A DNA stretch of 9,730 nucleotides, taken from positions 1-9,730 of the forward strand of contig JAGUVP010000169.1 in the NCBI GenBank assembly GCA_020062805.1. The letters run 5' to 3'. The position numbers and the translations under genes are program-made. Below the pieces are notes generated by a model, which was not told where the DNA came from, made no database searches, and saw only the letters and a list, made by a program, of their open reading frames with translations. Position 1 is the stretch's first letter, and every line of letters begins with the position of its first letter. Of the stretch, positions 6,527 to 9,730 are shown piece by piece. This DNA is from Candidatus Bipolaricaulis sp. GTDB taxonomy: Bacteria; Bipolaricaulota; Bipolaricaulia; Bipolaricaulales; Bipolaricaulaceae.

Positions 6527-7096
6527 CTACTTGACCCTCAGCCTCACGCCGGTGAACTCCACCCTCTGCCCTTCGGGGATGAAACACGTTACCCGCACGG
6601 CCACCTGGCCATCATCAACAGCGATGAGGTCATCACTGGTGATGGGGAACGTGAGCACGCGCCATTCCGGGTCCGTCCAACCTTCGGCCGGCCGCTCATC
6701 GAGGATCGTCCGGTAGGACCCGTCCAACTTCGTCCGGTAGACACGGACTCGGGTGATCCGGGTCAGCTCTCCCCAGGTCTTGAATGAGAAGGCGACCTCA
6801 ACGAGCTCCACGGGATCCGCCACGAAGATGCCGAGGAGAGCCAGCGGGAACACGATCTCCTTCTCCCCGTCCTTGGTGGCGTAGATGCTTACGTCTCCTT
6901 GGCCCCAGTGCCTCAGGAACGCCTCTTCGGTCGCACCGTGGAGGACCCCATGGTTTCCCGGTACGAAGAAGTAGCTGTCCCGGGGACCCGGAGGGGCGCC
7001 ACCGACCGTGGCCGTCGCCACCCAGAGCACGACCAACCCCAAGCCCACTGCCCATCCCAAAGACTTCGCGCGCTTCCGAGTTCGATCACTGAACAT
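6527..7096 (-). CDS. Secreted or membrane-anchored protein of unknown function
   Basis: A 189-residue protein I do not recognise. A basic start (RTRKRAK) precedes a hydrophobic segment at about residues 14-32 ending VGGAPP, a likely signal peptide or N-terminal anchor. The remainder alternates polar and hydrophobic residues with many V, T and R, as in an all-beta domain. It ends VEFTGVRLRVK and contains a single cysteine in the mature part (VRVTCFIPEG). A jelly-roll or carbohydrate-binding-like fold is conceivable but unproven. The start at 7096 is well supported: AAGGAGGT lies 8 nt upstream. A longer frame from 7126 would have to read through that site. It is monocistronic, with its own promoter at 7141-7169 and a large inverted repeat after the stop. 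Confidence 0.8.
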   Translation of the reverse strand: MFSDRTRKRAKSLGWAVGLGLVVLWVATATVGGAPPGPRDSYFFVPGNHGVLHGATEEAFLRHWGQGDVSIYATKDGEKEIVFPLALLGIFVADPVELVEVAFSFKTWGELTRITRVRVYRTKLDGSYRTILDERPAEGWTDPEWRVLTFPITSDDLIAVDDGQVAVRVTCFIPEGQRVEFTGVRLRVK

Positions 7097-7104
7097 CTGT
7101 GCAG

Positions 7105-7112
7105 ACCTCCTT
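7105..7112 (-). promoter_or_regulatory. Strong ribosome binding site of the secreted-protein gene
   Basis: Minus-strand AAGGAGGT, 8 nt from the ATG at 7096. It rules out the ATG at 7126 as the main start. Confidence 0.8.
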
Positions 7113-7140
7113 CTGAGCCGGAACAACTGAGATGATCAGC

Positions 7141-7169
7141 ACTTTAGGTGCTGCAGTGAGTTGTGTCAA
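7141..7169 (-). promoter_or_regulatory. Sigma70-type promoter of the secreted-protein gene
   Basis: Perfect TTGACA (7169-7164), a 17-nt spacer and TAAAGT (7146-7141, four of six to TATAAT) on the minus strand. It predicts a leader of roughly 38 nt before the ATG at 7096. Confidence 0.7.
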
Positions 7170-7235
7170 CTTCAGATAACCTGCTGATCTGCCTCCGCAG
7201 AAGCGAATCCATGCCGATAGTCGGGGGGGTGGGGC

Positions 7236-7338
7236 GATGGGGCGTGGCTCCCCGTAGAGGATCACTTTCAAACTCGGCATCGACCGGTTGTTTCTGCTGA
7301 ACTGGTCGAGTCATAAGGGTCCAGCTAGGAAGGAGGGG
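7236..7338 (+). repeat. Dispersed structured repeat, copy B
   Basis: The best-structured copy. ATGGGG (7237-7242) can pair CCCCGT (7250-7255) around a CGTGGCT loop. The main hairpin has ACTC (7272-7275) with GAGT (7308-7311), a 6-nt bulge, then GACCGGTT (7282-7289) with AACTGGTC (7300-7307) around loop GTTTCTGCTG. It shares the 16-nt TGGCTCCCCGTAGAGG with copy C and 16 of 17 positions of ACTTTCAAACTCGGCAT. A 3' purine-rich block with GCTAGG and GGAGGGG follows. It lies upstream of the promoter of the secreted-protein gene, facing away. Confidence 0.75.
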
Positions 7339-7642
7339 CGCTGGGAGTGGGGAAGCCGAGGAGGGAGAAGACGAAACGCGACCACACTCCATCTTGGGAA
7401 CCAGGCGCCTGCGCACTACATCGCGGAACTGATCGCTGTTGGAGCCGCAATGCAAAGCCGACGTCTGAACCTTGTCGGTGGACTGAAGATGGGGCTACCC
7501 GGAAGGTCTGGTAGACCGACCCGAGAGCGGACCTGCTGCTGGGGGCATGTCACTCGGGACGCACACCGACCGCTCGGCAGTCGAGTTGGCGTCAGTACAA
7601 GTGTTCTCTCACTGTAGAGCAGTTCTCCGGGGGGGCGAATGA
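7339..7642. other. Intergenic stretch without recognised gene
   Basis: A plus-strand frame (7288-7617) begins inside repeat B and contains a plausible helix (AHYIAELIAVGAAMQSRR), but it has no ribosome site, mixed codon use and no recognisable family. I see no RNA gene. A short GGTCT/AGACC hairpin lies at about 7505-7517. Confidence 0.35.
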
Positions 7643-7876
7643 CCTACTGGAGACGCGCCCGATCTCCCACAGGCAAGCCGTGACGATCGCCGGACGCATC
7701 TTCGTGAGCTTTCTCTCTCAGTGCGGCACGATCTCTGCGTCCGACTGGCAAAGAGGGAGCTCGCGGCGAAGTGGGGAGACGTGGTACGGGCCCTTGACGA
7801 GGCCCGGAAAGCCGCGGTCCATCACCACAGCAGAGACTACATCCTGCGCTTCCCCGTCGAGGGGAGCAAGTGGCAG
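7643..7876 (+). pseudogene. Possible gene remnant, protein-like reading frame without a start
   Basis: The frame opens after a stop at 7640-7642 and reads protein-like, with RTHLRELSLS, then KRELAAKWGDVVRALDEARK and DYILRFPVEGSKWQ. Third codon positions are mostly G or C, as expected for a real gene in this genome. There is no ATG before the GTG at 7721 and no ribosome site. After about 7876 this frame turns arginine/histidine-rich, while the neighbouring frame reads AAGVAIPTPVREAVPHGAKA and stops near 7949, as if a frameshift had occurred. It could be a decayed small gene, or an antisense shadow of an equally doubtful minus frame. Family not recognised. Confidence 0.3.
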
Positions 7877-7949
7877 GGTGTCCCGGGCCGCAGGGGTCGC
7901 CATCCCCACTCCGGTGCGGGAGGCTGTCCCGCATGGTGCCAAGGCCTGA

Positions 7950-8344
7950 GTCTGCATCCCGAAGTGCCCCACAGAAGCCGGCTCTTCAAAACCAACTGTA
8001 GAAGCTGGGTTAGAGAATGTCTCTAGGCTGCTCGGCCGCTTGACACGAGGTGTACAATGGACGAGCTAGGATCTTGAGGGTGTGTCACAAGACACGCGCG
8101 ATCAGTTTCGCTCTGCTCGCGGGGCACGGGCCCATCAACGTGACTATGGGATGATGCGGTCGAGGCATTGCCCCGATCGCCAGGGATGGACCTCGGCGGA
8201 ACACGCTGCTGGGGCCCAGCTGACATTACGCTGGAAGATCGCTCGTTGGGGTGGAGGTTGAGGGAGCACGCGGCTTTCTGGCCTGGAAGACTGTCATGCG
8301 CTGTGCTGCCCCAGGAACGGGCGGACTGCGAACGCCTCAGTCAT
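7950..8344. other. Intergenic stretch without recognised gene
   Basis: Contains TTGACA at 8040-8045, but no matching -10 box at 16-18 nt, and small hairpins ACAC-GAG-GTGT (8043-8053) and GTGTC-ACAA-GACAC (8082-8095). A plus frame from 8168 shows fragments of protein-like text but lacks start signals. No RNA gene recognised. Confidence 0.35.
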
Positions 8345-8361
8345 AGGAGGGGGAACGGAGA

Positions 8362-8760
8362 ATGGCAAGAGCGGCGGCACGTAGTGAGCAGGTACCCGAG
8401 TACCTTGACGACGCACGTCGCGCAGTAAGTAGGACCGAAGAGAGCCTGAACCGTGCCGATGAGGCCACAACAAGTCTCGAACACAGATTGGAAGTGCTGA
8501 AGCTCCAAACTACAAGAGGGTTCAAGTACCCAAGAAGGGCAGTGACGGAGCGTGCGGCCACATCCGAACTGTCGGCTATACCCGCAAAGCTCCGGGCGAC
8601 CTTCGTGCTGAAGGCTCAAGTCGAAGCCAGATTGGCGGAACGTAGGCGAGAACTCCAGGAAGCGGAGGATCAGTGGGCCTCTGAGCAGGCCAAGCAGCGA
8701 CGCGCCGACTCTCTGGGCGCTAACGATGGGGTCTCAGTGGAATCGCGGACGAAGCGATAG
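8362..8760 (+). CDS. Hypothetical small charged, coiled-coil-like protein
   Basis: A 132-residue protein rich in A, E and R with few aromatic residues. Heptad-like stretches occur at about residues 10-50 (SRTEESLNRADEATTSLEHRLEVLKLQ) and 83-113 (VLKAQVEARLAERRRELQEAEDQW), separated by a break near GFKYPRRA, so it could fold as two antiparallel helices. There is no signal peptide or membrane segment. AGGAGG (8345-8350) lies 11 nt before the ATG, longer than ideal. Codon use differs from its neighbours, with many AGA, AGG, ACA and CCA codons, suggesting foreign origin. It is isolated, with no operon partner. Family not recognised. Confidence 0.55.
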   Translation: MARAAARSEQVPEYLDDARRAVSRTEESLNRADEATTSLEHRLEVLKLQTTRGFKYPRRAVTERAATSELSAIPAKLRATFVLKAQVEARLAERRRELQEAEDQWASEQAKQRRADSLGANDGVSVESRTKR

Positions 8761-8965
8761 GAGTCGGCCAAGCTCATTCTCCTACTCCCGGGCCTTCTTC
8801 AGTCAGCAGGCCTGATACCGAGAGGAAGAACCCAGTGTCGACTTGGTGTAGTCAGATCTCGGGGCGGGAGTACTTGCGATCATCCAGGGGCGAGCGTTTC
8901 TCATAGAGGAGGAGTTCGCGCCGCCTGAGGATCTCAAGAGGCTGTGGGAGCTGCCGGATCCACCC

Positions 8966-9364
8966 GTGGATCTCCCAGGGACGCTCGACCCTCAGTGGAC
9001 AGCTGACATGATCGCCTCCCCCGAGTGCGTCTACTACAAGATTCTGCTCGGTGACCGTATCGTGGGCGGGGTGATCGTGGCCGCTGACGTGGAGAAGCAC
9101 CATATGGAGAGTTTCTGGCGGATCTTCATCGAGCCGGTGTGCCAAGACCGTGGAATCGGGCAGGAGGCGTTCCGTCGGCTGTACCGGCTTCATCTGAACG
9201 TGAAGCGGTGGACGTTGGGGACTCCCGAGTCTCACGTGAAGAACCGCCACCTGTACGAGCGCATGGGGTTCACGCTTCTCACGGAGCGGGAGCCGGAGCA
9301 TGTGTGGTTCCGCTCCGCGGAGTACGAAAATGTCCTGCCACAGGAAGAGCGTCTGGCGCTCTAG
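8966..9364 (+). CDS. GNAT-family N-acetyltransferase, start uncertain
   Basis: Transfers an acetyl group from acetyl-CoA to an amine. Motif A, the CoA pyrophosphate loop, is visible as FIEPVCQDRGIGQEAFRRLY (about residues 52-71 from the GTG). NRHLYERMGF (102-111) is the usual motif B end of the fold. Counting from the GTG at 8966 gives 132 residues, short for the family and lacking the first strand and helices. The frame is open back to 8852, and that extension reads convincingly (GRAFLIEEEFAPPEDLKRLWELPDPP), yet contains no ATG, GTG or TTG. Either a rare start is used (an ATC at 8879 or 8882 lies after GGGAG at 8866-8870), or the 5' end has decayed or been shifted. Substrate unknown. No operon partner. 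Confidence 0.75.
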   Translation: MDLPGTLDPQWTADMIASPECVYYKILLGDRIVGGVIVAADVEKHHMESFWRIFIEPVCQDRGIGQEAFRRLYRLHLNVKRWTLGTPESHVKNRHLYERMGFTLLTEREPEHVWFRSAEYENVLPQEERLAL

Positions 9365-9368
9365 AGCG
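9357..9368. repeat. 12-bp palindrome spanning the acetyltransferase stop codon
   Basis: CGCTCTAGAGCG is a perfect palindrome with the TAG stop (9362-9364) at its centre. No T-run follows. It may be chance. Confidence 0.3.
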
Positions 9369-9424
9369 TCGCGATTCGTAGCGGTTCTGACAGGTGAGGG
9401 CGGAGTGGCAATAATACAGACCTG

Positions 9425-9525
9425 AACGGGGCTGGCTCCCCGTAGAGGGCTACTTTCACACTCGGCATGGCCTGATCCTGTCTGCAGAACCGGCGAGTGC
9501 GGTCGTGCAGGACAGTGCTTGAGGG
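9425..9525 (+). repeat. Dispersed structured repeat, copy C
   Basis: ACGGGG (9426-9431) pairs perfectly with CCCCGT (9438-9443) around CTGGCT. The main hairpin base is CACTCG (9459-9464) with CGAGTG (9494-9499), followed inside by GCAT and a less regular arm ending TCTGCAGAACCGG. It shares TGGCTCCCCGTAGAGG (9433-9448) with copy B. The 3' block CAGGACAGTGCTTGAGGG (9508-9525) resembles that of copy A. It lies 60 nt after the acetyltransferase stop. Confidence 0.75.
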
Positions 9526-9691
9526 TTCTCGAAGGCCGCTATGACGACAGGCCGGCAGCTCGCATCACTCCACCATGCTGTTCCTGATCTGCGCCCCGAA
9601 ACAGGTCCAAGTCGAGAGCTAGGATCTGGGCCAAAAGGGCAGGTGCACCTCCGGCGGCCGTGCCTACCCGACCGGTCCTGCACGCGGCCCA

Positions 9692-9718
9692 CAGATCTCA
9701 ACTCGCACTTGAGATCTG
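9692..9718. repeat. 10-bp inverted repeat near right edge
   Basis: CAGATCTCAA (9692-9701) and TTGAGATCTG (9709-9718) flank a 7-nt loop. No T-run is seen within the window. It may be a terminator for something beyond the edge, or an operator. The stretch 9526-9691 before it holds no gene I can support. Confidence 0.45.
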
Positions 9719-9730
9719 CGTAGCCGATGC

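Noticed and set aside
7211..7311. tRNA-like character of the repeat (TTCAAACTC resembling a T-loop)
   Set aside because: No acceptor stem, anticodon arm or conserved T-arm stem can be formed.
8040..8058. TTGACA and TACAAT as a promoter
   Set aside because: The boxes are only 7 nt apart, far from the 16-18 nt required.
8765..8815. A possible fifth repeat copy sharing CTCCCGGGC and CTTCTTC with copy D
   Set aside because: It lacks the GGCTCCCCGTAGA block and the diagnostic spacing; similarity is too short to claim.
8852..9301. A minus-strand 149-residue open frame
   Set aside because: It is antisense to the acetyltransferase; composition is shadow-like. Its extent only supports coding constraint upstream of the GTG start.
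3694..9525. Integron attC array or CRISPR array
   Set aside because: Only four widely spaced copies without regular spacers, no attC core ends, and no integrase or Cas gene in the window.

Overview
The window is a GC-rich bacterial chromosome segment. It carries a LacI-type regulator, sigma70-like promoters, Shine-Dalgarno sites and an ABC importer of the polyamine/iron/phosphonate class next to a tungsten-type aldehyde ferredoxin oxidoreductase (AOR). That mix suits an anaerobic or thermophilic bacterium; a deep-branching lineage such as Bipolaricaulota/Acetothermia is only a guess from style, not shown by the sequence.

Layout. Positions 1-3439, minus strand: a LacI/GalR regulator (3439-2453), then a periplasmic solute-binding protein (2250-1210), a strong 14-bp hairpin, and a permease that runs off the left edge. 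The permease is a fusion of a PotB-like and a PotC-like module. This looks like one transport locus with its own regulator. Positions 3754-6034, minus strand: an AOR-family enzyme followed at once by two tandem MoaD/ThiS-like small proteins, a tungsto-pterin enzyme operon. Positions 6527-7096, minus strand: a secreted protein of unknown function with a clear promoter and ribosome binding site. Positions 7097-9730: a sparse accessory region with a possible gene remnant, a small coiled-coil-like protein and a GNAT acetyltransferase lacking a clear start, both on the plus strand, and long stretches without convincing genes.

The main unexplained signal is a dispersed intergenic repeat of about 100 nt. 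It occurs as three good copies (near 6185, 7236 and 9425) and one degenerate copy (near 3694), all in plus orientation. Each copy has a GGCTCCCC block, then after a fixed 26-27 nt the base of a hairpin. In the divergent copy the hairpin keeps its pairing although its bases have changed, which points to a structured RNA or a structure-selected DNA element. The four copies lie at the boundaries of the AOR operon, the secreted-protein gene and the plus-strand accessory genes.
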